Shown: in pieces, positions 1 to 9,613 of the stretch
Layout: every line of letters starts with the position of its first letter
How positions within the stretch are numbered: position 1 is the first letter of the stretch
DNA from: Duganella qianjiadongensis
Lineage (GTDB): Bacteria > Pseudomonadota > Gammaproteobacteria > Burkholderiales > Burkholderiaceae_D
Length of the DNA: 51,968 nucleotides
Direction of reading: 5' to 3'
NCBI RefSeq assembly: GCF_009857915.1
Contig: NZ_WWCM01000025.1
Span: 1 to 51,968 of the forward strand
Translations under genes and position numbers: made by a program
Notes under the pieces: model-generated
What the model was told of the DNA's origin: nothing
The model's input: only the letters and a program-made list of their open reading frames with translations
The model's database searches: none

Positions 1-160
1 CGTCACCCAAAAGACGAGAGTAAACGCGAAAAGTCGGCAGTTTACAAGGGCAGATGCGAAAATTGACCAGCTAAGCCGGTTTCAGCTCGGGCGAGGCTCC
101 GGCTGGACTTGTGTATAAGGGCATGGGGTAGACCTGATCTACTACAACTCCATTTTTGAC

Positions 161-640
161 ATGTTCACTCTCGTTCAATACAAGTTAATGCGAGACGAAA
201 ATGGGGAAATGGTGTATCGCCAAGATAGTAATATTCATGCAGAATTGGATCGAATGGACCGATTTTATCTCTCAACCAAAGTTCAAAGTCCGGCTTCACA
301 ACACAAACATTTTCGTCTGAACGATGACGGATTTTTTTTCAAGTTCGTGCCAAATCGGGGCATTCAAGCCGCGACAGGAGAGCTTGTAAAAGGTATGTAT
401 TGCTCCCGGGAATATGTTCGCTATTTGCTCGGACCAGGTGGCCCAAAAGGGCCACAAAATGGGACACGTATTTCGTTTAAGGGAGCTCCGCGCTACTTGA
501 CGAATTCTCAATTTTCGGACCACGTACATGGCGGATGGCTTGGCAGTAGAAGCGACCAATCAAAGGCGATTTTCGAAATGGTGCAGACTCACCTGAGCAC
601 TGGCAGAGCGGTCGTCGTCTCCCGTGAAACACGACGCTAG
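161..640 (+). CDS. Hypothetical protein, 159 aa
   Basis: I do not recognise this protein. It is soluble, with no signal peptide or membrane segment, and mixes charged and aromatic residues in a way consistent with real coding. It contains a Gly/Pro-rich turn (LGPGGPKGPQNG) near residue 90 and ends in a basic tail. No convincing ribosome binding site precedes the ATG; a later in-frame ATG at residue 10 is an alternative start. No neighbour suggests a role: the flanking DNA on both sides looks non-coding and the restriction operon downstream runs in the opposite direction. It could be a degraded gene. Confidence 0.4.
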   Translation: MFTLVQYKLMRDENGEMVYRQDSNIHAELDRMDRFYLSTKVQSPASQHKHFRLNDDGFFFKFVPNRGIQAATGELVKGMYCSREYVRYLLGPGGPKGPQNGTRISFKGAPRYLTNSQFSDHVHGGWLGSRSDQSKAIFEMVQTHLSTGRAVVVSRETRR

Positions 641-1285
641 CTGCATAAGTGTCGAGCATGACGACAAGACGACCCGTATTGGATCGACCATATCCCCCAA
701 TTCATCCAGGTTTAGGTTTCATCGTGCGTGGCCCGGCAATTGAGAGATAGCTACCGGTCGGACCTACTAAGTGGAATTGAACGCTCAGGACATGGTTTCG
801 ACCTTTACTCTTCGTCTCCCATTCGGCGTCGAAGCCGATGTGGACGACATCCTTTCCTTTCTTGGGAGGATATTGCCGTTCTTATCGGGGTGAGAGGGCG
901 GCATCGCGAGGTATTGCAGATAGTATAGGATTGGCATGAGTCTGGAACTTACTTCGACTTGCGCAAGCGCTCGTGAAGTAAGAAGGATTTCTGCACGTCG
1001 GCGAAGCTCGCCAACGTGCGCAACTTCCGTACCTAAGATGCCTCCAAATTTTGAAAGAACCTGACGCGTTACTTTGCATCAGACGGTGCGCTTCGTGCAC
1101 CACGGGACGCACTATAGCGGCAGTTTTCTAATCTGTCAGTATAGACGTCTGCTCACGTTTTTAGCACTTATCGACGCTGTTTTGATGTTTGGGGAACGCG
1201 CAAGATCTTATCTTCACAAAACGAATTCATATCGCGCGAATTGTCCGTATAAAATGGGGACTTTTCTTCGGAAATTTACACCGCC
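641..1285. other. Stretch without a supported gene
   Basis: Only short ORFs of 60-100 codons with atypical composition occur here, on both strands, and none has a recognisable domain or a good start. A promoter-like TATAAAAT lies at about 1247-1254, ahead of the small ORF at 1286. No RNA gene is evident. The segment may be decayed accessory DNA. Confidence 0.4.
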
Positions 1286-1570
1286 ATGCTCTCCGCCTCA
1301 GAACAAGCCCACATCAAGCGACACCTACAGCAGTACGACGGGCGTTCATTCGCCCAGGTCGCAGTATCGCTAAGCCAAGCGTTCGGGCGCGAGATCAGCC
1401 GAAACACTGTTCGGCACTATCTCAGTCAGATGCAAGCCCACGTCGGCTTGTCGAAGGGGTGGCCTAGCGGCAGTAGCCGTAATGAGGATGCATGGGTACA
1501 CCAGCCGCATGGGGGTTATAACTGTCCACCCACTCCTTTATATTTCTCAACAAAAGCGGCGATTTTCTGA
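1286..1570 (+). CDS. Small putative helix-turn-helix protein
   Basis: A 94-residue ORF. Residues 1-55 look like a compact all-helical DNA-binding domain, with a helix-turn-helix pattern around FAQVAVSLSQAFGREISRNT. After about residue 55 the composition becomes Ser/Gly/Pro-rich and the 3' end overlaps the convergent hsdR gene by 55 bp. This suggests a regulator or transposase-type N-terminus fused to non-native sequence, that is, a truncated gene. The function is unknown. A promoter-like AT-rich element lies about 30 bp upstream. Confidence 0.3.
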   Translation: MLSASEQAHIKRHLQQYDGRSFAQVAVSLSQAFGREISRNTVRHYLSQMQAHVGLSKGWPSGSSRNEDAWVHQPHGGYNCPPTPLYFSTKAAIF

Positions 1571-4500
1571 AAAGCGCTTTGCTTCTTAGTCAGGTATTGA
1601 GGGTTAAGTGGGCTCATTTTGGGGAGGACAGCATTGAGTTCGGTGCCATTCTCGCTCGCGAATTCACGTTTTAATGAGTTGGCGATATAACGTTTCGCCG
1701 CGTCGGGATTTAGGTTCTCTGCGATGATCAGCTCTTGTGCTTCACGCTGTTGTTCCGCTTGTGCAAAGGTAAAGAATGAGTCTATCACATTGGCCTTGTC
1801 ACGAATTTCGTCCAAATCGGTTTCGTTAATGAAGTCCACCAGCAGGCCCTCTTTGGCGCGGTTGCCGAGGCTAGCACGAATCACTCGGCGCACGTCTTCA
1901 ACGAGGGCGGCCTTGTCCTTGACCTTCTTATTATTTTCAAAAATCAATTCAAGGATGTAGTCTAGATTGATTTCTTGTGACTTTAGCAGGTCTACCTCAA
2001 ATACGACATCGTCCCAATCGATCGTAGATTTTTCTTTCTCGGCGGAAGATTTTTCTCGGCGCAGCCAATCGCGGATGTCGTTGTAGGTTGAGCGATAGTC
2101 CTGGATTTTCCTTTCAGAGGGTATCTTGATTGTTTGCAGCACCGCAAAATCATCATCGCTTAAATAATACTTCGACTTGAATTTTGCAACTTCATTCGGG
2201 TCGTCTACATTGGTGCTTTGCAAGGCTATTAAGCTGGCAAATTCATCGTAGTTTTGCAGCACGTTCTCCACGCGCAAATATTCGCCAAACAGTTTCGAAA
2301 AAGCCTTCTTATCAGACTCTTTTTCAATCATTGATGGATCGGGAAATCGTTGCTCTAACTCGCTTACTACGTCCACAAAACCACGCCTTGCCTCACCAGT
2401 TACGACGTCGGTGAAGCCTTCCATATATTCCGTGTAACTCTTCTCCAGCACCACATTCTTGGTATTTTTATCGCCAAATAAGGTAATAGCGTCAATGGTC
2501 GCTTGCTCAAGGTCGCGGAAGGTGACGATATTGCCGAAGGTTTTGGTGGCGTCAAAAATACGGTTAGTACGTGAATAAGCCTGCATCAGTCCATGATAAC
2601 GTAGATTTTTATCTACAAATAAGGTATTAAGGGTCGGGGCATCAAAACCAGTCAGGAACATACCTACTACAATCAGCAGGTCGATCTCTTTTGCTTTGAC
2701 CTGTTTGGCTAAATCGCGGTAGTAGTTCTGAAAGCCATTGCTGTCCACGCTAAAATTTGTTTTGAACAGCGCGTTATAGTCAGCAATGGCGGCATCCAGG
2801 AACTCTTTGGCGCTGGTATTCATAGCTGAGACATCAAAGCTCTCATCTTGAATATCTCCCACCGCATCCTGCTCTTCGTTAGGTGCAAACGAGAAGATGG
2901 TAGCCACTTTCAAAGGTCTGTCGATCCCTTTCTGCAAATCCTTAAATGATTCGTAATACAGCTTGGCGGCATCCACGCTGCTTACGGCAAACATTGCGTT
3001 AAACCCCTTTGCTCCAGCTTGAAGACGGTGAGTTTTCTGCTTGAAATTATTCAATACGTAAGTACTAATTTCCCGAATGCGGTCGGGATGTAACAATGCT
3101 TGCTTGTTTTCCGCTGCGCTCAGTTCCTTTTCATCTTGTTCGGTCTCAACAGCTTTGAACCGAGGACGGACATCGTTGTAGTCGACTTTGAATTTGAGCA
3201 CCTTCTCATCTCGGATTGCATCAGTGATGACATAAGAGTGCAACTCACGACCGAACACGCTGGCAGTGGTTTCTGCACTAAGGGCGTTTTGAGGGAAGAT
3301 TGGAGTGCCGGTAAAGCCGAACTGATAGAACTGTTTAAATTTCTTCTTCAGGTTCTTTTGTGCTTCACCAAATTGGCTACGATGACACTCGTCAAAGATA
3401 AAAACTACCTGCTTGTTGTAGATGGGCAGGTCGATTTCGCTTTTCATCAGGTTGTTGAGCTTCTGGATGGTTGTGACAACGATCTTGTTGTCATCTTTAT
3501 CCAAGTTACGCTTGAGGCCAGCAGTGCTGTCCGATCCATTTACGCTGTCCGGAGAAAAGCGCTGGTACTCTTTCATGGTTTGGTAATCCAGGTCCTTACG
3601 GTCCACCACGAAGAATACTTTGTCGATGAAATCCAATTCAGTGGCTAAACGTGCAGCCTTAAAACTGGTCAGGGTCTTGCCAGAGCCGGTTGTGTGCCAT
3701 ATAAAGCCGCCACTTTCGGTATTGCTCCAGCCTTTAGCCTGATAGGCGCTGTTGATTTTCCACAGAATACGTTCTGTCGCGGCAATTTGATAAGGGCGCA
3801 TTGCCAGCAACGTGTTGCTGACGTCGAACACTGAATAATGTAACAATACATTCAGTAGTGTGCGCTTTTGGAAAAAGGTAGCGGTAAAGTCTTTAAGATC
3901 TTTAATCAGACTGTTATCCGCCTTTGCCCAGTTCATCGTGAAGTCGAAGCTGTTCTTGTTGCGTTGAGTAGTGTTAGCGAAATATCGGGTGTCAGTACCG
4001 TTGGAAATTACAAACAGTTGCAAATACTTGAATAAAGAATTTTCGCTGTTAAAACTCTCCTTGCTATAACGGTGCACCTGATTGAAGGCTTCGCGAATGG
4101 CTATACCTCGCCTTTTGAGTTCCACTTGCACCAATGGCAGTCCATTGACCAGTATGGTGACGTCGTAACGGTTAGCGTGGGTGCCGGTCTGCTCAAACTG
4201 TTTGATTACCTGAACTTTGTTGCGGGCGATATTCTTTTTATCGAGCAAGTAAATATTTTGGATGTGACCATCATCAAACACAAAGTCATAAATATGGTTG
4301 TCATGAATCTTGCGAGTTCTCTCGACAACGCCATCGCTAGGCTTATCCAGCCAGGTTTCCACAAAGCGCAACCATTCTGCATCAGAAAATTCAATGTTGT
4401 TGAGAGTTTGCAAAGCGAGGCGCACATTGTCGAGCAACGCTTCCGACGTATTCAGACCTAGGAACTCATATCCCTGATTAACCAAGTCTTGAATAAACTC

Positions 4501-4611
4501 GCGCTCCAAGTCGCCTTCACTTTGGTAGCTATCGGCTATCTGCCATTCTTTGATGTATTTATCGAGAATGATGAAGTTATTGGACTCAGCCACGGCTGTG
4601 TAGTTAAACAT
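1516..4611 (-). CDS. hsdR: Type I restriction enzyme subunit R (HsdR)
   Basis: This is the translocase/endonuclease subunit of a type I restriction-modification complex; it cuts unmethylated DNA after ATP-driven translocation. The length of 1031 aa is normal for the family. The N-terminal nuclease domain shows the PD-(D/E)xK pattern, with an Asp near residue 150 (DVTILVNG) and E-x-K in VQVELKRRG. The SF2 motor follows: Walker A TTGSGKT near residue 310, a DEAD-box-like DECH near 408, motif III FTGTP, and motif VI in YSRTNR. The C-terminal helical HsdR domain is intact. The start at 4611 has a good AAGGGT ribosome binding site and lies 21 bp after prrC. It is the last gene of the hsdM-hsdS-prrC-hsdR operon. 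No frameshift is seen, so it is probably functional. Confidence 0.95.
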   Translation of the reverse strand: MFNYTAVAESNNFIILDKYIKEWQIADSYQSEGDLEREFIQDLVNQGYEFLGLNTSEALLDNVRLALQTLNNIEFSDAEWLRFVETWLDKPSDGVVERTRKIHDNHIYDFVFDDGHIQNIYLLDKKNIARNKVQVIKQFEQTGTHANRYDVTILVNGLPLVQVELKRRGIAIREAFNQVHRYSKESFNSENSLFKYLQLFVISNGTDTRYFANTTQRNKNSFDFTMNWAKADNSLIKDLKDFTATFFQKRTLLNVLLHYSVFDVSNTLLAMRPYQIAATERILWKINSAYQAKGWSNTESGGFIWHTTGSGKTLTSFKAARLATELDFIDKVFFVVDRKDLDYQTMKEYQRFSPDSVNGSDSTAGLKRNLDKDDNKIVVTTIQKLNNLMKSEIDLPIYNKQVVFIFDECHRSQFGEAQKNLKKKFKQFYQFGFTGTPIFPQNALSAETTASVFGRELHSYVITDAIRDEKVLKFKVDYNDVRPRFKAVETEQDEKELSAAENKQALLHPDRIREISTYVLNNFKQKTHRLQAGAKGFNAMFAVSSVDAAKLYYESFKDLQKGIDRPLKVATIFSFAPNEEQDAVGDIQDESFDVSAMNTSAKEFLDAAIADYNALFKTNFSVDSNGFQNYYRDLAKQVKAKEIDLLIVVGMFLTGFDAPTLNTLFVDKNLRYHGLMQAYSRTNRIFDATKTFGNIVTFRDLEQATIDAITLFGDKNTKNVVLEKSYTEYMEGFTDVVTGEARRGFVDVVSELEQRFPDPSMIEKESDKKAFSKLFGEYLRVENVLQNYDEFASLIALQSTNVDDPNEVAKFKSKYYLSDDDFAVLQTIKIPSERKIQDYRSTYNDIRDWLRREKSSAEKEKSTIDWDDVVFEVDLLKSQEINLDYILELIFENNKKVKDKAALVEDVRRVIRASLGNRAKEGLLVDFINETDLDEIRDKANVIDSFFTFAQAEQQREAQELIIAENLNPDAAKRYIANSLKREFASENGTELNAVLPKMSPLNPQYLTKKQSAFQKIAAFVEKYKGVGGQL

Positions 4612-4632
4612 GCTTACCCTTGGGTTCAGTTG

Positions 4633-5835
4633 CTAGCCTTCAGGTTGCTGAAAGCGATACATACTATTTAGTTCATTCACCAGATAACGCAGAACACGCT
4701 TATCATCTTCGGTTAGCTCTGCTACTTCTTCGCCGGCATGTTTCGAATGGCTGGAAATATTTATTATTCGAGTCTCATATGGATTAATTTTTCCATCGTC
4801 GGTCCTTGGCAGCAAATCGCCCCATTTGTTGTATCCAAGGAACGTCGAAGTCTTCTCAAGAATATTTCTCAAGAAATTAAAATGATACTTACTAATCTGA
4901 CCGCTCGCGATTGCTTTTTCGATCTCTGACTTCAAGAAAAGATGGTAAGAAAATGGAGAGTCATTTGGCTGGCTGATGAGCTCATAAGTTCCGTCATCAA
5001 ACTTTACCAGCCGATATTTTTCAAAATCCCTTCTTTTGTAGCTACCTGCGTCATTGCTCAGCTCGTTGTGTAAGACGTTGTAAAAAAGCGGATTATGTGT
5101 AGTGATAACGAATTTGACATCAGACTCGGTTGACTTAATCAACTGCGCGAGATCTACGGCTAGTTCAATCAAATGGTTCTCATCGAGCGAACTGACCGGG
5201 TCATCAATAAATATATACTCCAACAGGTCGAAAACATTTGTTTCACGATCGACTGACTCCGGCACATTTAGAACATCAATCACTTGCTCAAGCAACGTAT
5301 AGAAAATACTCCAGATAAAATTACTTTCCTCACCTTTGGAAATTTTAAGATTGCCTGAGTGTTCATCATTGCCACGCTCAAGGGAGAAAGTCACCTCTGA
5401 GAAGGCTCTTACCGATGAATCTTTCCCAGCCTCATCTGTAGTCTTATATTCTTCGTTGAAGCGAGGTGTCAGCTTGTCATTAGTGTAGCGCTGGAACGTA
5501 GTGATGATGCGCTGATCTTGCCCTTGATCCTTTAGTACCCAATCGGTAAAGGTATTGGGCTGGATTTTAAGCTTAGGTTCTGCGTCTAGCTTCAAATCAT
5601 TGTCCCAATAAAACAAATCCTCGGTAAAGGCGTTGTAGTAAAGAATTTTGTTACGAGTCAATTCGGTCGGTTCTGAGGCTTCATCGTCTCCATTACCGTC
5701 AGCACTTGGTGCAATCAATTGTTTAAAAGCCCTAGAAAGACGTGTCTTTCCGGTGCCGTTAAAAGCATAGATAAGTTGAACCTTTTTGTTTGCATCTTTT
5801 AGCTTCTGAGTAATTTCGACTAACGTTTTGCTCAT
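4633..5835 (-). CDS. prrC: PrrC-type anticodon nuclease
   Basis: A 400-residue ATPase/ribonuclease of the PrrC family, which is about 400 residues long. In E. coli PrrC is held silent by its partner type I restriction enzyme; phage anti-restriction factors release it and it cleaves tRNA-Lys in the anticodon loop, aborting infection. Visible here are Walker A FNGTGKTRLS (near 24-33), the PrrC-box-like region ILYYNAFTEDLFYWDNDL, the ABC-type signature SKGEESNFIWS, Walker B IFIDDPVSSLDENH and a switch His in TTHNP. The C-terminal nuclease triad is intact by spacing: R323 and E327 in LRNILEK, and H363 in NISSHSK, corresponding to Arg320/Glu324/His356 of E. coli PrrC with a short insertion. The start is 1 bp after the hsdS stop, so it is translationally coupled. 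RloC is excluded by size and by the lack of a zinc-hook coiled coil. Confidence 0.92.
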   Translation of the reverse strand: MSKTLVEITQKLKDANKKVQLIYAFNGTGKTRLSRAFKQLIAPSADGNGDDEASEPTELTRNKILYYNAFTEDLFYWDNDLKLDAEPKLKIQPNTFTDWVLKDQGQDQRIITTFQRYTNDKLTPRFNEEYKTTDEAGKDSSVRAFSEVTFSLERGNDEHSGNLKISKGEESNFIWSIFYTLLEQVIDVLNVPESVDRETNVFDLLEYIFIDDPVSSLDENHLIELAVDLAQLIKSTESDVKFVITTHNPLFYNVLHNELSNDAGSYKRRDFEKYRLVKFDDGTYELISQPNDSPFSYHLFLKSEIEKAIASGQISKYHFNFLRNILEKTSTFLGYNKWGDLLPRTDDGKINPYETRIINISSHSKHAGEEVAELTEDDKRVLRYLVNELNSMYRFQQPEG

Positions 5836-5836
5836 G

Positions 5837-7075
5837 TCAATTCGTTACCTTTCTCGGCCTGGAAAAACCTAGTAGCCGTTCGCGATAATATTTGTATTGC
5901 ATCTGACGCAATGATATTTCGCGCGGCAAACCTTCGCTCGCAGAGTAGATGAGATCGTTGAATTTATCCAGAATGGCGACGACTCGGGCCTGTTCAGCAA
6001 GAGACTTTTCGTTGTCGCTCGGGTAAGGTATTGGAATTCTGATTTTCGCGATTCCATCAATCAGCAGCCTATTTATTTTCCCCTGAGATACATGTTTCGC
6101 TTTCTCGTTGATGAATGTAGCGGTTTGCATCATGTAGGAGAGGAATTTTGGATTTATTGAATGGCGAAAAGCGTAGCTGTCGTCATGAATAGCGACGTTT
6201 TCATTGCCAATCCAGGCAACGGCCTTGCCAACATCTTCAACAGTTTCCCCAACACTTGCTATTACCACGTCTCCAGGCTCCGCATAACGTAGCGAATTGG
6301 CTAAACTAGGGCGAACCTTAGATGCCGCATGAGTTGTCCAAACACCGTACTGGGTATATATCTCACCGTAATGGATGGCACTGATTCCGTCCTCAACGTA
6401 GTCAGCTTTAGTGAAGCGTTTTCCTCTAATAAATTCGCCAATTTCGCCCAATGCCTTCCACTCTACCTCCCCGTCATCAAAACTCAACAACTTATCGCGA
6501 TAGTAATTGTATTGTATTTTACGGGAAGTCAGCTCCGCGTTGAGCTCGACGGTGTACGATGTAAATGTGTCCAAAATACGGACAATTTCAGCTTGGATTT
6601 CCCGTGATTTTTTTGGGTCCTCCGGACATGGAATTGGAATTTGATACTTGTCAGTATCAGGCGTCGCAATTTGCGGCATCTGCATCTTGTTGCCGATATT
6701 TTGGAAGTGAGGCTCATTCAACTTCAAAAAATAATAAGCGTACTTAATATTAATTTCTTCACGGTTGGAGTGATATGACCACATCTCATTCTTGTGGGAG
6801 AATGGTTTATCGTAATATTCGAATTCAATGTTTCCACGGGATTTTACGACAATTGAGGGTTCATTATTTATGTCTTTTTCCGGGATATCCTCAAAATCGA
6901 CAAATGCAATAGTTCTGCCACCCGCAAAAACTTTCAAAGGTGCGCCAGCCTTATGCAATTTTTTCATTTCGCCAGCGGTGATCTTTGTGCCCTTGGTACG
7001 AACAAGCAGACTCCCCAACGCCTCCCATTTGACTTCAACCCCATTCAGCAATTTTTTCATGACATCCATGCTCAT
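5837..7075 (-). CDS. hsdS: Type I restriction enzyme specificity subunit (HsdS)
   Basis: This is the target-recognition subunit, which sets the DNA sequence recognised by both methylation and restriction. It has 412 residues and the usual pseudo-dyad: target recognition domain 1 (about 12-165), a central conserved helical region (ILDTFTSYTVELNAEL ... YNYYRDKLLSF), target recognition domain 2 (about 205-360), and a C-terminal repeat of the conserved region (ILDKFNDLI ... YKYYRERLLGF). Both halves are complete, so a bipartite target is expected; the sequence cannot predict which one. Its ATG overlaps the end of hsdM by 4 bp and its TGA is 1 bp from the prrC ATG. Confidence 0.95.
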   Translation of the reverse strand: MSMDVMKKLLNGVEVKWEALGSLLVRTKGTKITAGEMKKLHKAGAPLKVFAGGRTIAFVDFEDIPEKDINNEPSIVVKSRGNIEFEYYDKPFSHKNEMWSYHSNREEINIKYAYYFLKLNEPHFQNIGNKMQMPQIATPDTDKYQIPIPCPEDPKKSREIQAEIVRILDTFTSYTVELNAELTSRKIQYNYYRDKLLSFDDGEVEWKALGEIGEFIRGKRFTKADYVEDGISAIHYGEIYTQYGVWTTHAASKVRPSLANSLRYAEPGDVVIASVGETVEDVGKAVAWIGNENVAIHDDSYAFRHSINPKFLSYMMQTATFINEKAKHVSQGKINRLLIDGIAKIRIPIPYPSDNEKSLAEQARVVAILDKFNDLIYSASEGLPREISLRQMQYKYYRERLLGFSRPRKVTN

Positions 7076-8628
7076 TTCCCGAGATCCTTACCTTCGATCT
7101 TCGAGACAATTGAATCAATATCGGCGCGGAGTTTGTCGATCTTAGCAGCGGAGATCTTTAGCTCGGCATTGAGTTGGACGATATTAACGGCTTCACGCTG
7201 TTGTTCAACTTCGACGTAACTGCTCACAGAGAGGTTGTAGTCATTGGCTGCGATGGTTTCTATTGGCTCGGATTGGGCAAAATGCGCCACATCCATTTTG
7301 CTATCGAACACCTGCATAATTTGCTCGATATGCTCTTCGGTTAGCACGTTGTTATTGGTTTCTTTTTCAAAGAGAGCACTGGCATCAATGAATTGTGTTT
7401 TGGTATCGGTTTTGTGTTTGGAAAGAACTAGAATATTAACTGCGATGGTTGTGCCAAAGAATAGGTTGGACGCGAGCGAGATCACCGTTTCCACATAATT
7501 ATTGTCTACCAGATACTGACGAATTTTCTGCTCGGCACCGCTACGGTAAAAAATTCCAGGGTAGCAAACAATCGCCGCACGCCCTTTGCTGGAAAGGTAG
7601 CTGAGTGCGTGCAGCACAAAAGCAAAGTCAGCCTTTGATTTGGGCGCAAGCACGCCAGCCGGGGCAAAACGATCGTCATTGATGAGCGTGGGATCGTCGC
7701 TCCCTACCCATTTTACGGAGTAGGGAGGGTTAGAAACAATGGCGTCAAAGGGTTTCTGATCGCCAAAATGGGGATCGGTCAACGTATTACCCAGCTGGAT
7801 GTTGAACTTGTCGTAGTTGATGTTGTGCAGGAACATATTCATCCGCGCCAAGTTATGCGTGGTGTGGTTGATCTCTTGACCAAAAAAACCATCTTCAATG
7901 ATGTGCGCATCAAAGTGTTTTTTTGCTTGCAGTAGCAGCGAACCAGAGCCACAGGCTGGGTCGTAAATCTTATTGACGCTGGTTTGCTTGTGCATGGCGA
8001 GCTGTGCGATCAGTCGGGACACATGCTGTGGGGTGAAAAACTCACCACCGGATTTACCAGCGTTAGCGGCATAGTTAGAGATCAGGAACTCATATGCATC
8101 GCCAAACAGGTCGATGTGACTGGCGTCGAAGTGGCCGAAATTTAACCCAGCCACGCCCTTAAGCACGGATGCCAGACGGGAATTCTTGTCTTTGACGGTA
8201 TTTCCCAGGCGATTGCTGGTAGTGTCAAAGTCGGCAAACAAGCCTTTGATGTCGTGCTCTGACGGGTAGCCATTGGCGGAGGCTTCAATAGCGGAAAAGA
8301 TGGCAGCCAAGTCGGTATTCAGGCTCTCGTTGCCGCTGGCATTCCCGGCGACATTCGCAAACAACTGGCTAGGGTAGATGAAGTAGCCCTTAGTTTTAAT
8401 GGCATCGTCTTTGATGTCTACGGTGATGACGCTATCGGACAGCTCTGCGTACTTGACGGTGTCGTCCCCACCTTCGATATAGCTGGCAAAATTCTCACTG
8501 ATAAAGCGGTAGAAGAGGGTGCCTAGGACATACTGCTTGAAGTCCCAGCCATCGACTGCGCCACGCACATCGTTGGCGATTTGCCAAATCTGGCGTTGCA
8601 GTGCGGCGCGTTGTTGGATGCTAATCAT
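7072..8628 (-). CDS. hsdM: Type I restriction-modification DNA methyltransferase (HsdM)
   Basis: An adenine-N6 methyltransferase that modifies the HsdS-defined site using S-adenosylmethionine. At 518 residues it has the normal length. An N-terminal helical HsdM_N domain (about 8-165) precedes the N6_Mtase domain. The SAM-binding motif is DPACGSGSLLL near residue 221 and the catalytic motif IV is NPPYSVKW near residue 300. It is the first gene of the operon. The ribosome binding site is weak and no promoter could be fixed in the 540 bp upstream. The gene pairs with hsdS through an ATGA overlap. Confidence 0.95.
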   Translation of the reverse strand: MISIQQRAALQRQIWQIANDVRGAVDGWDFKQYVLGTLFYRFISENFASYIEGGDDTVKYAELSDSVITVDIKDDAIKTKGYFIYPSQLFANVAGNASGNESLNTDLAAIFSAIEASANGYPSEHDIKGLFADFDTTSNRLGNTVKDKNSRLASVLKGVAGLNFGHFDASHIDLFGDAYEFLISNYAANAGKSGGEFFTPQHVSRLIAQLAMHKQTSVNKIYDPACGSGSLLLQAKKHFDAHIIEDGFFGQEINHTTHNLARMNMFLHNINYDKFNIQLGNTLTDPHFGDQKPFDAIVSNPPYSVKWVGSDDPTLINDDRFAPAGVLAPKSKADFAFVLHALSYLSSKGRAAIVCYPGIFYRSGAEQKIRQYLVDNNYVETVISLASNLFFGTTIAVNILVLSKHKTDTKTQFIDASALFEKETNNNVLTEEHIEQIMQVFDSKMDVAHFAQSEPIETIAANDYNLSVSSYVEVEQQREAVNIVQLNAELKISAAKIDKLRADIDSIVSKIEGKDLGK

Positions 8629-9172
8629 CGTAAAAGTTCTGTGTCAGTTCGGTTGGTGAGGCTTACGCACGACGCGTGAGCTAAGATGGGATGGTACGCA
8701 ATAAAATGCGATATCGCCATAGGTAAGTGCTAGGAGGAGGCCATGGCCAACGAGCTTAGTCTCGATAGGTAAGCAAGCGCTACATTCACCGCAGATGTCC
8801 TTCCGGTTTCTGGTAATTCATTCGGACAACGACATGGGCTGCGTGGCAGTAAATGCGTGCATGATGGCTCCCGGCGGCACTGCATAAGTAAGGTAAGCGT
8901 CCTCCCAGCGCCGTCTGGACTACCTGACAGCCTCATCCATGATCAAATTTTGGCACAGCATTTGTGCCCACAATTTTCGATCTTGCCCTCAATAAAGGTA
9001 CTTCGTACTTTTTGAGACCAAGAGCAACTTGGCATCGGACTGTGCAAAAAAATGATATTCGCAACAGAGAATAATTCCTTTAAAAACAATGGGTTATGTG
9101 AAATAAATTTCCACATGCATCTTCAACTGTGCTATCTTTATCCATCGTCATGACCAAGAATGGAAATACAAA
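8629..9172. other. Intergenic region between the divergent hsd operon and the XRE gene
   Basis: No credible gene is seen; the 68-codon minus-strand ORF inside lacks a start signal and any domain. The region must carry the promoter for the minus-strand hsd operon and that of the plus-strand regulator. It becomes AT-rich after about 8940, with a dyad at 9096-9116 close to the regulator start. Confidence 0.5.
9096..9116. promoter_or_regulatory. Imperfect dyad, possible operator of the XRE regulator
   Basis: ATGTG and CACAT arms flank an AT-rich centre (ATGTGAAAT ... ATTTCCACAT), 57 bp before the regulator's ATG. The position and symmetry suit an operator for the adjacent helix-turn-helix protein. 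This is inferred only. Confidence 0.3.
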
Positions 9173-9568
9173 ATGGCCAGTATGTTGTTTGGTAGCGCCT
9201 TTATCGTAGCGAGATCCCGCGAACGGAAGCTCCAACGGGAAATCGCTCAAGCAGCTGGCATCGACCCAAGTTACCTAGCAAGCATTGAATGCGGGCGCCG
9301 AAAGGCCCCCAATTCCGAGACCACCTACAGGCTTATATCTGCGCTGAACGCGACCAAACATCAAGAGCAAAAGCTTCATGCGCTCGCTGTGGCTGACCGT
9401 CTGCTGGACACGACTGAAGAATATGCGGAGGAGGATGTCGCGGCGGCCAGGATGAGGAAATTGCTGCGCCAGGTGGCGTACTTTGGCAACAAAGAATGGA
9501 GTTCGCTAGATGCCGCAGTTTTCGCAATTACCCACTTGATGAACCAATACCAAGAGGAAATCATATGA
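9173..9568 (+). CDS. XRE-family helix-turn-helix regulator
   Basis: A 131-residue protein with an N-terminal Cro/C1-type helix-turn-helix: residues about 13-65 contain REIAQAAGIDPSYLASIECG and RRKAPNSETTYRLISAL, the usual helix 2-helix 3 and dimer helices. The C-terminal half is helical and acidic, with no known ligand domain. It is a likely repressor or controller. It lies divergent to the hsd operon with about 545 bp between starts, so it could act as its controller, but controller proteins of restriction systems are usually shorter. Alternatively it regulates the tns operon downstream. A GGAAA Shine-Dalgarno-like stretch precedes the ATG. Confidence 0.75.
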   Translation: MASMLFGSAFIVARSRERKLQREIAQAAGIDPSYLASIECGRRKAPNSETTYRLISALNATKHQEQKLHALAVADRLLDTTEEYAEEDVAAARMRKLLRQVAYFGNKEWSSLDAAVFAITHLMNQYQEEII

Positions 9569-9577
9569 ACTGAAAAC

Positions 9578-9613
9578 AAAAAAGCACCTACCCCTACTGG
9601 GGCGGCGCTTTTT
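9578..9613 (+). terminator. Rho-independent terminator after the XRE gene
   Basis: An AAAAAGC...GCTTTTT stem with an inner CCCC/GGGG pair around a TACT loop starts 10 bp after the XRE stop and ends in a T run. It is nearly symmetric, so it may work in both directions. Confidence 0.75.

Noticed and set aside
3100..3648. 182-codon plus-strand ORF
   Set aside because: It is antisense to hsdR and matches no family.
4633..5835. RloC or an unrelated SMC-like ATPase
   Set aside because: The protein is only 400 aa with no zinc-hook coiled coil, and both the locus order and the C-terminal triad fit PrrC.
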